This document shows, in pieces, positions 13,901 through 28,900 of a DNA stretch of 64,000 nucleotides. Position numbers and translations under genes: made by a program. Location: NCBI RefSeq assembly GCF_026151205.1, contig NC_087083.1:7790460-7854459 (forward strand), in the 5' to 3' direction. Each line of letters starts with the position of its first letter. The first letter of the stretch is position 1. The notes under the pieces were generated by a model that saw only the letters and a program-made list of their open reading frames with translations, was not told the DNA's origin and ran no database searches. The DNA is from Bolinopsis microptera (lineage: Eukaryota > Ctenophora > Tentaculata > Lobata > Bolinopsidae).

Positions 13901-16900
13901 TACACAGTTACCATGGTTACACAGTTACACTGGCATGTCACCTACATGGTACAATGTGACGTGAAGATGTACTGTAAAGTATGTTTTCTTTACTGATTAC
14001 TGTTCGATAATATACCCTTAGTAATACTAAAGTACACTGTAATACTAATACCTCTAGTGATACTAATACTGTAATAGTACACTGTATTAGTTAAGATTGG
14101 TGGTGATCATGAAGACTTGAAAACGACGTATCTGGTTCAGGCTTGTGACTCGACAAGTTTCGGCTTTTTACATGGAATCTTATACACTAATAAAATAGAT
14201 GTGTAGTGTCGTCATTATTTTAAATCTTATACACCAATAAAATAGATATGTAGTGTCGTAATTATTTTAAATCTTATACACCAAGAAAATAGATGTGTAG
14301 TGTCGTAATTATTTTAAATCTTATACACCAATAAAATAGATGTGTAGTGTCGTAATTGTTTTAAATCTTATACACCAATAAAATAGATGTGTAGTGTCGT
14401 AATTATTTTAAATCTTATACACCAATAAAATAGATGTGTAGTGTCGTAATTGTTTTAAATCTTATACACCAATAAAATAGATATGTAGTGTCGTAATTAT
14501 TTTAAATCTTATACACCAATAAAATAGATATGTAGTGTCGTAATTATTTTAAATCCTCTACACCAATAAAATAGATATGTAGTGTCGTAATTATTTTAAA
14601 TCTTATACACTTATAAAATAGATATGTAGTGTCGTAATTATTTTAAATCTTATACACCAATAAAATAGATATGTAGTGTCGTAATTATTTTAAATCTTAT
14701 ACACTAATACACTGTAACAGCACTATCAGTGCTGACCTAATATTGTTCCTTAATTAATTAATTCAGCTACAAAATGGTTCTGTATCTTAATCATCGTACT
14801 CAATTAGATATTAATCCGGTAGGTGTCTCAGTACAATAACTAAACATTAGTGAAAGTGAAAGTGAAAGTGAAGTATTGCTGCCATGTACTCAGTGTAGCT
14901 TACAATAGTCTATACGTGTAACGTGTCATTGTTAGAAGTGCAATGTGTCACTGTACGGACGAGTTAGTTTACCATTACAAGAGGGCACACTAGTACTAGT
15001 ACCACACTAAGAGGGCATGTTAGCAAGCCTTAGTGACTAGGGACCAGTGTACAATGTGTAGATTTATAGAGGTACAGTGTTAAGCTCATCTAGATTCTAG
15101 AGGCTGCGGTAATGAGGCCAGGGTGTTCAGGGGGAGGGGTAATGAGGGTTTCCAGAGAGGGGGTTGGAGGACCGGCAGTTCGGTTGTTGATTCTCATGAG
15201 GAAAGGTTAGGTGTTTATATTTATTATCAAGCTCACAAACGGTTGATAGTAAGAACCTGTTAATTATACTTTTTACACTTAGCTCTGTAACTTGTTCAAG
15301 GTTCTCCGCATCACTACACTAATCACTACACTAATTACTCTCACACTCTGTGAGGTTCAGTCTCCAGTACCTCAGGGGCACGCCCCTGTAGTATCTCAGG
15401 GGCACGCCCCTGTAGTATCTCTTATTTAGTGAGTTTACTACTTATTTAGTGGGATCAGGAAATTAAGACAGTCCTAGTCAGGTTAAAGTTGTACAGTCCT
15501 AGTTATGGAGATAACCACACCTGGTCTCGAATACAAACTAACCAATCAGAGAGCTGTATTCTAGTCACGTGATACACACTAACCAATCAGAGAGCTGTAT
15601 TCTAGTCACGCGAGTAAGTGTATTAAAGTGAACCAGCGGTGTGAAGTGACTATAACACACAACGCGTACAGGGGGACTTTATAACACTCTCACAGAGTGG
15701 TTCCTGAAATTAAAAGAATGAGCTTGCTCACACTATTAAGAAGTGTTATATTCAATATTCAATATCCATTTGTTAGATGTCACCAGATCAATGTGTGACC
15801 TCACTGTTCTATCTTCACTGTTATATAATATTATGTAATACACTATGATATTATATCCCCTCCCTTTACTGTACACAGGTTACACAATAAACTATACACT
15901 GTACGGTAAACTATACACTGTACGGTAAACTATACACTGTACAGTAAACTATACACTGTACGGTAAACTATACACTGTACGGTAAACTAAACACTGTACG
16001 GTAAACTATACACTGTACCGTAAACTATACACTGTACGGTAAACTATACACTGTACGGTAAACTATACACTGTACGGTAAACTATACACTGTACAGTAAA
16101 CTATACACTGTACGGTAAACTATACACTGTACAGTAAACTATACACTGTACAGTAAACTATACACTGTACAGTAAACTATACACTGTACAGTAAACTATA
16201 CACTGTACAGTAAACTGTACACTGTACAGTAAACTATACACGGTACAGTAAACTATACACGGTACAGTTTACTGTACACTGTACAGTTTACTGTACACTG
16301 TACAGTAAACTGTACACTGTACAGTAAACTATACACTGTACAATAAACTGTACACTGTACAGTAAGCTGTACACTGTACAGTAAACTGTACACTGTACAG
16401 TAAACTGTACACTGTACAGTAAACTGTACACTGTACAGTAAACTGTACACTGTACAGTAAACTGTACACTGTACAGTAAACTATACACTGTACAGTAAAC
16501 TATACACTGTACAGTAAACTATACACTGTACAGTAAACTATACACTGTACAGTAAACTATACACTGTACAGTAAACTATACACTGTACAGTAAACTATAC
16601 ACTGTACAGTAAACTATACACTGTACAGTAAACTATACACTGTACAATAAACTATACAATATACAGTAAACTATACACTGTACAGTAAGCTATACACTGT
16701 GCAAGTGTATACTGTAAAACATACAGCTGATGATAATGTTGTGTCCAATCTCTGTGAAATTTAATATCAATATCGGCTTTGTAACTCTGTATAAATCACG
16801 AGATTATCTCTACCTGTCGATTATCAATAAGAGAGCATAAGACAGCTGTTTTCTAGTCACGCAATACAAATTAACCAATCAGAGAGCTGTAGTCTATTCA

Positions 16901-19900
16901 CGCAATTCAAATTAACCAATCAGAGAGCTGTATTCTATTCACGCAATACAAATTAACCAATCAGAGAGCTGTACTCCTGTCACGCAATACAAATTAACCA
17001 ATCAGAGATCTGTATTCTAGTCACGCAATACAAATTAACCAACCAGAATTGGAGGTTCAAACCTAAATTCAGAATTTTACCGCCTAACTCAAAAATCCGG
17101 CTCGATAAGTAAGGTCCTGAGGCAATTTTACCCATATCTTGAAAATTTTATGGAAAAATATTGAAAAATAAAAAAGCCTGTGGTGAAGTCACTTTCGTGA
17201 AAATTGCCAACTTTTTGATGGTCTTATTGCCTTTGTTTACACATTTCTATAGAGCTATAGATATTAAGCTATAATAGATCTCAGAGAATGTATAGTTGAG
17301 GCTGACCTTTTATATAAAGTTGGTTTCTTTCAAAAATATTGATATTTGATCAATTTATGGGCGAAAAATCTATCAAATTTGGTGTCTAATCCCAAATATG
17401 GGCATATTGGTTTTTGGTTCATAACTCAGCCAATTTTTGTCCAATCTGGGTTTTGGGCATGTTAAGTTGATTTGGCATAATTGGGATAAAAAGGGAAAAA
17501 ATATGGGCGTGGCTGGGGTCCGGGACGTGGACCCCCTCAAAAGTTCGGTCTCGGAAACAAGTTTCACAAAACCTTCAGGCTGCCTCCTAATTAACCTCTC
17601 TTTCTTAGAGGACGCCCCGACACAGTCACTCTACTGAGTTTGATCCGTTTGATGGCTACTCTGACAGACACGATTTCGCTGACTACCCCACACCGCGCGA
17701 ATCTAGAGATAACGGTCACCGTGGTGATAGAGACAATGGTTACCGTGGAGACAGAGATAACGGTTCAAGGAGCGGTGGGTTTCCCAGAGAAAGGTAAACT
17801 ATTTAGCATATAGATATAGCGAACTAAATATTACCTCTAGCTTGTTGATGCAGAACTTTAACATTAAGGTTTCTGAGTATCAGTCCTGGATAATCGTGTT
17901 AATAGGAAATACTGCAGACAGCAAATATTAATTAATTAGAATTTGTACGTCTCTATTTCTTTACCAACTCTTTATTTAAAGGTCTGTGATATTTGTAAAT
18001 GACTCCACTTTTTATTTTTGTATGTGTGAGTTTGTGTGTGTGTGTGTGTGAGTATGAGTATGTGTGAATATGTGTGAATATGTGTGAGTGTATTGTGTAT
18101 TGTGTATGTAATGTGAGTGTATTGTGTATGTAATGTGAGTGTATTGTGTATGTAATGTGAGTGTGTGTGAGTGAGTGTGTGCGTGTATTTTGTAAGGTGT
18201 CTGACTTTGCCCCCTGTGTGCAGAAAGAAAAGTGTAACAAGAAGAGAGGCGTTGCGTCAGTGTGTAAAACGAGACAAAAACCTCAAAAACATTTTCAAGA
18301 GGTGAGAAAGTACAGCATATCCAGTCTTCCAGTGAGAATCCAAATTTCAGAGCCGATGTTTCTTTTGTCTGGGATAACACGTCTGGGATGAAATTAATTA
18401 AGGGGGGGGGGGGGGTTCACACTGAACCCCCCTCCCTTAATTAAGAGGGGGGTTCACCCCTCTCCCTTAATTTGTGGTATTCTTTCTTTCTGGTTCATTT
18501 TCATCGAATTCCATGAAATGTAACCCATAGACACATACATTAATATACTTGTTGATTAATTCTAATGCACGATCTGCGGGATATATAATAATTTCCAAAT
18601 ATATTTGTATGATTTACAGCAGAAATCTCATATAAATTGCAACCTGGACAGCATTATCGGCCGTCAAAATGTCTCTATCTTTGTTGATTGCATGTAATAA
18701 TTGATTTTAGTTCCGAATCTGTAAAACTAAGGGAACCACAAGCTTGTAATGATGGAGAGTTGTATATGATAATATAGTGATATTATATATAATGTGAGTG
18801 TGTAATATATAATAGTATAGTGATATTATATATAATGTGAGTGTGTAATATATAATAATATATTGATATTATATATAATGTGAGTGTGTAATATATAATA
18901 ATATATTGATATTATTATATATATATAATGTTCTGGTTATGTGGGAGAGAGCGCCAGAAAACACCTTGCTAATAACAGCACACTGCTCTTCATTTCAGAC
19001 TGATATATAAAGTTGCAAATTAACGACGTTTTCAGTTTGATCAAGGCTTGGGTAGATTTTGGGGGAATAACACACTGTAGTCTGTCATTTCATTATATCA
19101 TTCAACTCTTCCTCGCAGACTATTGGCGTTGCCCCAGTAGCACAAATTTGCGAAACATGGCTCGGGTTAGATTGAAATTAAACGGGAAATGAGTTAGTGA
19201 ACATTATTCCCTGATGAAATAAAACTTTGAATCTATAACCGGCAGCAAGTTAGTCTGAAAAGGACAATAATCACCTTAATAAGGCCGGGTTACACTAGTA
19301 ATAACATATTCTCACAAAATGTTATTAAAGCACTTGACCGAATATATTCAACAATACCTAGGCTCTCACTAATTATACTATGTAATTATGTTACTATCTA
19401 TATGTGGTTACTAGTGTATGTGGTTATTCTACATTACTTTAACCAGTATTTAATAATGTATCGATAACTAATTTCTCAGGAGCTATAATGGTAACCATGG
19501 TAACCATGACAGCCCCGCGCGACCCACATCCGGCTTCTACGAGGATGACAAGTATAGCGAACGCAGCTACGACCGCAACACTGACAGGTACTGAACTACC
19601 ATAGTTACTATAGTTATCATAGTTCTAAACTAGTGCCATTCTTTCTTAACTAGCAAAACTAGCGCCACTCTTTATGTGTACCCAGTAAGTACTGACTGTT
19701 TATAATGTTGTCAGGTCGTACCCTCCAGTCGAAGAGAGACGTAATAATCGAAATCCTCCTCAGCCTGTGAGTTTAAATAATTATTAATTATTATTGTTCA
19801 TTAATAAATTTTTAATTTTCAATTGTTTGTATTTTACTTCTGAGTTGAAAGACAGTTTACAGTGTAGTGTGCGGAATTTTTCAAGTTATTTTGTAGTATG

Positions 19901-22900
19901 TGAGACTTGTTTGCGTTCATTTTTATCTCACATTTCTGCTTGCACGTGTAATTTAATTAGGAATATGACACCTCTAGAAAGTTCTCTGACCATGGGACCA
20001 AGGAAGCTAATTTGGTCGGCTACGAAAGGTTTTAGTATTAACGGCCTGTTTACCATTAAATTGTTGTGGATAGATCGTAGTGCTAAGAATAACTGGAGAC
20101 CCGAGACTGCATCATGATTGCCACGAACCAGGAACTATGTACCAATCTGGCCAATTTTATCATGGCGATATTTGTAGCGCGCTGCGACAACTCTGTGATT
20201 ATTCCCGCGCAAATATTTGCGCGCGCTTTGTCCTGATCACATTGAATTGAAATCGAATATTCTAAGTGATATGGTCTGCTGAATACTTCGCATTGAATAA
20301 CTTTCAAGTTTCAGCTGCATTATTTTTATTTTGTTCAACCAGAGAGTTGTCAACGAGAGTCAGCATAATCCAGTTATGAGGATTTACAGATCTCGTACTG
20401 TTAACCACCTCTCCAAAACCTATAATTTCAGAGGTTTGAGGAGAGAGTTTACACGCCTCCTCCCTCTAAACCGGGGATGGCGTTCCAGATAACTTTTGAC
20501 GAGCCAAAATCATCCTCACCTCGACATCCTGGTAAATAGCTAGAATTATGTATGGCCCGGCCCCTCTCTTCCTACACCCCTGGTGTGGGCCCCTGCCCCC
20601 TCTCTTCCTACACCCCTGGTGTGGGCCCCTGCCCGCTCTCTTCCTACACCCCTGGTGTAGGGCCCCTGCCCCCTCTCTTCCTACACCCCTGGTGTACGGC
20701 CCCTGCCCGCTCTCTTCCTACACCCCTGGTGTACGGCCCCTGCCCGCTCTCTTCCTACACCCCTGGTGTGGGCCCCCTCTCTTCCTACACCCCTGGTGTG
20801 GGCCCCTGCCCCCTCTCTTCCTACACCCCTGGTGTAGGGCCCCTGCCCCCCTCTCTTCCTACACCCCTGGTGTAGGGCCCCTGCCCCCTCTCTTCCTACA
20901 CCCTTGGTGTGGGCCCCTGCCTCCTCTCTTCCTACACCCATGGTGTACGGCCCCTGCCCCCTCTCACCCCTGGTGTTGGGGCCGGGGGAACTTATTTACA
21001 CAAACAATATAGATAGGTAAAATAGGTGGAATTGTGATACAATTAACTCGCAGGAAAGAAAAAGAAAGGGACGCCACCTAAACCAGATAATGAGAATGAT
21101 AAGAAAAGTAACGTTTCAGTCACCTCTGATAGGAGCAGGAAATCAGTAGACTCGAACAGGTTCGATTATAACTAGTAGGCAAGGGTTACACTAGTATTGG
21201 TTATTTTGTAATATTATATTGTTAGGTGGGGGGAGGGGGGGGGGGGGGGGGGTGTCATGAGTATTTTGAGAGTCCCGACGAAAATGCCAAATTCTCATTC
21301 CCAAAAATTATTTTTGAGTGTTTTTGAGACAAGTTTGCAGGAGAGGCGAAAAACTCATTCTCAAAAATTTATTTTGAGTATTTTTGGACCACATTGCACT
21401 GGTTAGTCCAGTGCACCACACTAAACTAACCACACACACCACATACAAAAATAATTTGGTATATCCCAATTTTTGAGTGGACAATTTTTGAGTGTTCCCG
21501 GCGAAAATGGCCAAATTCTCAGATTCAAAAATTCTCAAAAATACTCATGATCCCCCCCCCCCTCTTTGTTAGTCCCTGGATCTAGTTATTTTTAAGCCTA
21601 ATTATAATTTTTTAGTAATAGACTCAAAATGCACAAAGAAACATCGAAGATTTTCGAAAAAAGGCTGTTTTAATGAATATTAAACTTTCTTTATGTCAGG
21701 TCATCAGAGAAACAGTTCGATCGGAGGTCAGATAAAAACTCAGATAGGCATTCAGACAAGGGGTCAGATAAGGGGTCAGATATGAAAATAGATGATATCG
21801 AGCTGTCTCTTCCTGATGAGGTAAAAATATAATGATATAATTTTCTTGAGCTATATTAAATGTTGACTTCTGAGAGTATTCTGCCCCTAGGCTACACCTG
21901 GCCCTCCACAACCTTTTAACTCAATGTGAGGATTACCATTCCACGAATCACTACTACTACTACTACTACAGTAATAGTAATAGTAATAGTAGTAACTATA
22001 CTAATCACTACTACTACTACTACTACAGTAATAGTAATAGTAATAGTAGTAACTATAATAATCACTACTACTACTACTACTACTACTACTACAGTAATAG
22101 TAATAGTAATAGTAGTAACTATACTAATCACTAATACTACTACTACTACTACAGTAATAGTAATAGTAGTAACTATACTAATCACTACTACTACTGACTT
22201 GACTTGACTTAAGGCGGCTTCAGCGTCCGAGTATTGATGCGCTGTCTCCATAAAACTCTATCCGCCATAAGTCCGCCCATTTCTCCAGTGTCGTTGAGAC
22301 CCGTGTCAGCTCGTAAGCTATCAACATAAGTCATGGCTGGTCTCCCCCTACTCCGCACCCCATGAGTTGGTTCCCAGAGTAGCAAGCGGTTTGCGACTAG
22401 TTCTGGTCGCAATTCAGTACTACTACTACAGTAATAGTAATAGTAATAGTAGTAACTATACTAATCACTACTACTACTACTACAGTAATAGTAATAGTAA
22501 TAGTAGTAACTATACTAATCACTACTACTACTACTACTACAGTAATAGTAATAGAAATAGTAGTAACTATACTAATCACTACTACAGTAATAGTAATAGT
22601 AATAGTAGTAACTATACTAATCACTACTACTACTACTACAGTAATAGTAATAGTAATAATAGTAACTATACTAATCACTACTACTACTACTACTACAGTA
22701 ACAGTAATAGTAATAGTAGTAACTATACTAATCACTACTACTACTACTACTACTACTACAGTAATAGTAATAGTAATAGTAGTAACTATACTAATCACTA
22801 CGACTACTACTACTACAGTAATAGTAATAGTAATAATAGTAACTATACTAATCACTACTACTACTACTACTACTACAGTAATAGTAATAGTAAAAGTAGT

Positions 22901-25900
22901 AAATATACTAATCACTACTATTACTACTACTACAGTAATAGTAATAGTAATAATAGTAACTATACTAATCACTACTACTACTACTACTACTACAGTAATA
23001 GTAATAGTAATAGTAGTAACTATACTAATCACTACTATTACTACTACTACAGTAATAGTAATAGTAATAGTAGTAACTATACTAATCACTACGACTACTA
23101 CTACTACAGTAATAGTAATAGTAATAATAGTAACTATACTAATCACTACTACTACTACTACTACTACAGTAATAGTAATAGTAATAGTAGTAACTATACT
23201 AATCACTACTACTACTACTACTACAGTGATAGTAGTAACTATACTAATCACTACTACTATGCTCCCACTAATCAGCTGTAATGTGGTTGGTTTCGTTCAG
23301 GTTTATAAGCGAAATGTCCATGAGAAGTTCAATCTTACTAATTAAAAGTTCAACTTAAAGTGGAATCGAAAGTGGCTTATAAATTCTCTTCGTTTGATTC
23401 CAATGTTTCCAAAATAGTTTGAAATTTTCAGAATCTTTTAAACGTTTCCCTTCTTTTAAGGGTAAGAATTTGTGATAGCTGCAATATAGCTAAACCCTGC
23501 TATCAGAGCTATTAGTGTAGCTAAATCCTGCTACCAGAGCTATTAGTGTAGCTAAACCCTGCTACCAGAGCTATTAGTGTAGCTAAACCCTGCTACCAGA
23601 GCTATTAGTGTAGCTAAACCCTGCTACCAGAGCAGTTAGTGTAGCTAAATCCTGCTACCAGAGCTATTAGTGTAGCTAAACCCTGCTACCAGAGCTATTA
23701 GTGTAGCTAAACCCTGCTACCAGAGCTATTAGTGTAGCTAAACCCTGCTACCAGAGCAATTAGTGTAGCTAAACCCTGCTACCAGAGCGATTAGTATAGC
23801 TAAATCCTGCTACCAGAGCAATTAGTGTAGCTAAACCCTGCTACCAGAGCTATTAGTGTAGCTAAACCCTGCTACCAGAGCAATTAGTGTAGCTAAACCC
23901 TGCTACCAGAGCAATTAGTGTAGCTAAATCCTGCTACCAGAGCGATTAGTATAGCTAAATCCTGCTACCAGAGCTATTAGTATAGCTAAATCCTGCTACC
24001 AGAGCTATTAGTGTAGCTAAACCCTGCTACCAGAGCTATTAGTGTAGCTAAACCCTGCTACCAGAGCAATTAGTGTAGCTAAACCCTGCTACCAGAGCTA
24101 TTAGTGTAGCTAAACCCTGCTATCAGAGCTATTAGTGTAGCTAAACCCTGCTACCAGAGCTATTAGTATAGCTAAACCCTGCTACCAGAGCAATTAGTGT
24201 AGCTAAACCCTGCTACCAGAGCTATTAGTGTAGCTAAACCCTGCTACCAGAGCGATAAGTGTAGCTAAACCCTGCTACCAGAGCGATTAGTGTAGCTAAA
24301 CCCTGCTACCAGAGCGATTAGTGTAGCTAAACCCTGCTACCAGAGCAATTAGTGTAGCTAAACCCTGCTACCAGAGCGATTAGTATAGCTAAATCCTGCT
24401 ACCAGAGCTATTAGTGTAGCTAAACCCTGCTATCAGAGCTATTAGTGTAGCTAAACCCTGCTACCAGAGCTATTAGTGTAGCTAAACCCTGCTACCAGAG
24501 CTATTAGTGTAGCTAAACCCTGCTACCAGAGCGATTAGTGTAGCTAAACCCTGCTACCAGAGCAATTAGTGTAGCTAAACCCTGCTACCAGAGCAATTAG
24601 TGTAGCTAAACCCTGCTACCAAAGCGATTAGTGTAGCTAAACCCTGCTACCAGAGCGATTAGTGTAGCTAAACCCTGCTATCAGAGCTATTAGTGTAGCT
24701 AAACCCTGCTATCAGAGCTATTAGTGTAGCTAAACCCTGCTATCAGAGCTATTAGTGTAGCTAAACCCTGCTACCAGAGCTATTAGTGTAGCTAAACCCT
24801 CAAACCCTGCTATCAGAGCTATTAGTGTAGCTTAACCCTGCTATCAGAGCTATTAGTGTAGCTAAACCCTGCTACCAGAGCGATTAGTGTAGCTAAACCC
24901 TGCTACCAGAGCGATTAGTGTAGCTAAACCCTGCTACCAGAGCGATTAGTGTAGTTAAACCCTGCTACCAGAGCGATTAGTGTAGCTAAACCCTGCTACC
25001 AGAGCGATTAGTGTAGCTAAACCCTGCTACCAGAGCGATTAGTGTAGCTAAACCCTGCTACCAGAGCGATTAGTGTAGCTAAACCCTGCTATCAGAGCTA
25101 TTAGTGTAGCTAAACCCTGCTACCAGAGCTATTAGTGTAGCTAAACCCTGCTACCAGAGCGATTAGTGTAGCTAAACCCTGCTACCAGAGCGATTAGTGT
25201 AGCTAAACCCTGCTACCAGAGCGATTAGTGTAGCTAAACCCTGCTACCAGAGCGATTAGTGTAGCTAAACCCTGCTACCAGAGCAATTAGTGTAGCTAAA
25301 CCCTGCTACCAGAGCGATTAGTGTAGTTAAACCCTGCTACCAGAGCGATTAGTGTAGTTAAACCCTGCTACCAGAGCGATTAGTGTAGCTAAACCCTGCT
25401 ACCAGAGCGATTAGTGTAGCTAAACCCTGCTACCAGAGCAATTAGTGTAGCTAAACCCTGCTACCAGAGCGATTAGTATAGTTAAATCCTGCTACCAGAG
25501 CTATTAGTGTAGCTAAACCCTGCTACCAGAGCGATTAGTGTAGCTAAACCCTGCTACCAGAGCGATTAGTGTAGCTAAACCCTGCTACCAGAGCTATTAG
25601 TGTAGTTAAACCCTGCTACCAGAGCGATTAGTGTAGCTAAACCCTGCTACCAGAGCGATTAGTGTAGCTAAACCCTGCTACCAGAGCGATTAGTGTAGCT
25701 AAACCCTGCTACCAGAGCGATTAGTGTAGCTAAACCCTGCTACCAGAGCTATTAGTGTAGCTAAACCCTGCTACCAGAGCAATTAGTGTAGCTAAACCCT
25801 GCTACCAGAGCAATTAGTGTAGCTAAACCCTGCTACCAGAGCGATTAGTGTAGCTAAACCCTGCTATCAGAGCGATTAGTGTAGCTAAACCCTGCTACCA

Positions 25901-28900
25901 GAGCAATTAGTGTAGCTAAACCCTGCTACCAGAGCAATTAGTGTAGCTAAACCCTGCTACCAGAGCGATTAGTGTAGCTAAACCCTGCTACCAGAGCGAT
26001 TAGTGTAGCTAAACCCTGCTACCAGAGCGATTAGTGTAGCTAAACCCTGCTACCAGAGCAATTAGTGTAGCTAAACCCTGCTACCAGAGCAATTAGTGTA
26101 GCTAAACCCTGCTATCAGAGCGATTAGTGTAGCTAAACCCTGCTACCAGAGCGATTAGTGTAGCTAAACCCTGCTATCAGAGCAATTAGTGTAGCTAAAC
26201 CCTGCTACCAGAGCAATTAGTGTAGCTAAACCCTGCTACCAGAGCGATTAGTTAGCTGTTAGCCTATGTAACTATGGTAACAAGTGTTGTAACTATGGTA
26301 ACGATTAGTTAGCTGTTAGCCTGAACTAATACTGTTTATATGTTAACTTACACATTAGCTCTTAACTGTGCACCTCACTTTTTCAGCTGTGATTAATACT
26401 CTCAACGTAAGATAAATACGCTATCAATACGCTATCAATACGCTATTGCTCTATTGATTATCATTTATTTACTAATAACTATGTTTCAGCCTTCTAATGA
26501 GGAGGTGGCATGCAGGAGCGACGAAGAAGTGTCCGTATCTTCGTAAGTGGAACTCACTTATTTACTTTACATTAGTTTATTTACTTTACATTAGTTCATA
26601 TTTGAATGATAAAATATCAGGACGAATAAGGGAAACGAAAGGATTGAAAATAAAAAGGGAAAATATGAAATGTTAAAATTTTCAGGGGGAGTCTGCCCGA
26701 TGTGCACATGGAAGATCCTGCCATAAAAAAGGTGAGAGTTAAAATTCGTATCGTTAATTCTGAATAAGCATTTTTATATAAATATAATTACATAAGAATG
26801 GTAATTAGGTAATTTGGCAGGGAACTCAAGAGTCAAGATTAAGCACGGGTTACACTAGTAATTACATAGAATGAACACTAAGCTAACTCATTGTTCAGGA
26901 ACTGACAAAGTGGGCGAACTCAATGTTAAAAACTAAAGACTACGTGCCTGTCTTTTCTATACACGACTCAATGAAAGACGGCAGAACACTGGCCCAACTG
27001 CTTCATAGTATAGGTAATTAATTAATTAATTAATTATTATGGTTCAGTCGAATTATTTACTTTTCCATCTTATTAAACACAATATGATCGTTAAGAAAGT
27101 TGAAAATTCTTTCTCAACAACATTGTTTCTATGGTAACCATCTGTAATAGCATTTGTTAGGTGCTTTGTGTATTAACAATCTGTTTTCGCTCTTTTGAGT
27201 GGGTCGATCATATAATTGATGTTTTGGGACAAAGTGAGAGTCTCCACTCCGTTTTTCAAACGTATAGTTTTCAACTATTATCAACTATTTGTTTGAAAAA
27301 CTGAGTGGAGACTCTCACTTTGTCCCAAAACATCAAGTGTATTAATTGTTTGTTCACATTCAATAATTGCAACAGAAATATTTCATTGTTAACGTACGTA
27401 AATTTCAGCCGATGAACGTGTGTCAGACTTGAACAAAGACCCTAAACTTAGGGTAGAAATTCTACCAAACATCGACAAATGTTTAGCCTTCTCAAAGGTA
27501 ACTAGTAGTGTAACTGTGGTAACTAGTAGTGTAACTATGGTAACTAGTGTTTAGCCTTCTCAAAGGTGCGACTATTTTTAGGGTTTACTTTTGGCAGATT
27601 GTTTCAAGTAGTATGTGATATTATTTATATATTATACCTTATATAATACAAGGTGGAATTTGGAGCATCTGATTTTGGTTTAGTTTTAATTAAACTCGGA
27701 GTTTCTTTAGTTAAGTAAAGGAAATGAAAAACAAGTCACAAAGGAGATTATCATTTTCTCACATTTCAGCAACGAGACTTCTTGTCTGGTCAAACAATCC
27801 TCGTAGGGAAAGTAAATTTTTAGTGTGTCAAAATTAGTGTAACTATGGTAACTAGTAGTGTCAAAACGTTCCATTATTATACAATTATTGTACATTCATG
27901 TTCATTGTCCAAGATCAGTAAAACAACACTTGATTAATTCATGTACAGAGTATTAACAAAGTTATAAAAATTGTGTATGGTAAATGCGATCATACAGTTG
28001 TCCATGTAGAAACCTCGGTTAACATGACCTCACACTTCAAGCAGAGGGGTGAATAGTTACTCATGTTATCAAGCGAAATGGAAGTAAAATTTTAATTGTA
28101 AGCTTAATTGTTGGTTTACCCTGACTTGTAGTGTAATTATGGTAACTAGTAGTGTAATTATGGTAAGTGGTAACTAGTAGTGTAACTATGGTAACAAGTA
28201 GTGTAACTATGGTAACTAGTAGTGTAACTATGGTAACAAGTGTTGGTTTACCCTGACTTGACTTGTCCCCAGCAAAACAACCTGATGGTTGGCGACATTG
28301 CATCACGTGATATTGTAAAGGGGAACGAGCTGCAGATAACAATTCTTCTGGAACAACTCCGAGCCGCGCACAAGAGGAAATTAGAGGTTCGTTATCTGGA
28401 CTGTGTTAAACTGGAGTAGAACTTAGAAGCTTTAAACGATGGAAATCATTTATACTATTCATTAATGAGTTGACCAATTAATAAGTTAAATGATTTCTCA
28501 GCTTATAAGTTAGCTATTGAAAATCTTGGACCTCAAAAAATCGTTATGATCAATCTCTTCTAAATGGTCCCTAGAACATATCCTGAAAGTTTCAGGGTGA
28601 TTGCTCAAAAAATGTGGGAGAAGATAGATTTTTAGACTCGATTTTCAGAATTTGTGATTGAAAATCGCTCGCGCAATACAATTACACATAAGCGCTGCCC
28701 TTAGACCAGCGATAATTTCGGCCAGGAACAATATTTTTCCATGGGACCAAAAGCAGCTGATAGATATCACTCCCTTTTATCAGAAACAACTAAAAAGTCA
28801 ATTTCGAGAGAATTTTGATGAAGACCCTCACCCCCGGCCCCTTAATTAGTTAATTATTTAATACCTTAATTAGTTAAATATTTAATACCTTAATTAGTTA

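Noticed and set aside
21885-21930. An exon after exon 10 reading ATPGPPQPFNSM
   Set aside because: It has an acceptor, but the following donor does not fit exon 11; kept only as a possible alternative end in the exon 10 entry.
22367-23281. A 304-codon Tyr/Ser/Asn-rich frame
   Set aside because: It is a product of the (ACT)n array and includes the LINE border.
23477-26250. CRISPR-like array
   Set aside because: The units are contiguous 31-bp tandem copies with no unique spacers, in an animal intron.
23477-26250. Interstitial telomere (CTAAACCC words)
   Set aside because: The word occurs once per 31-bp unit and not as a short telomere repeat.
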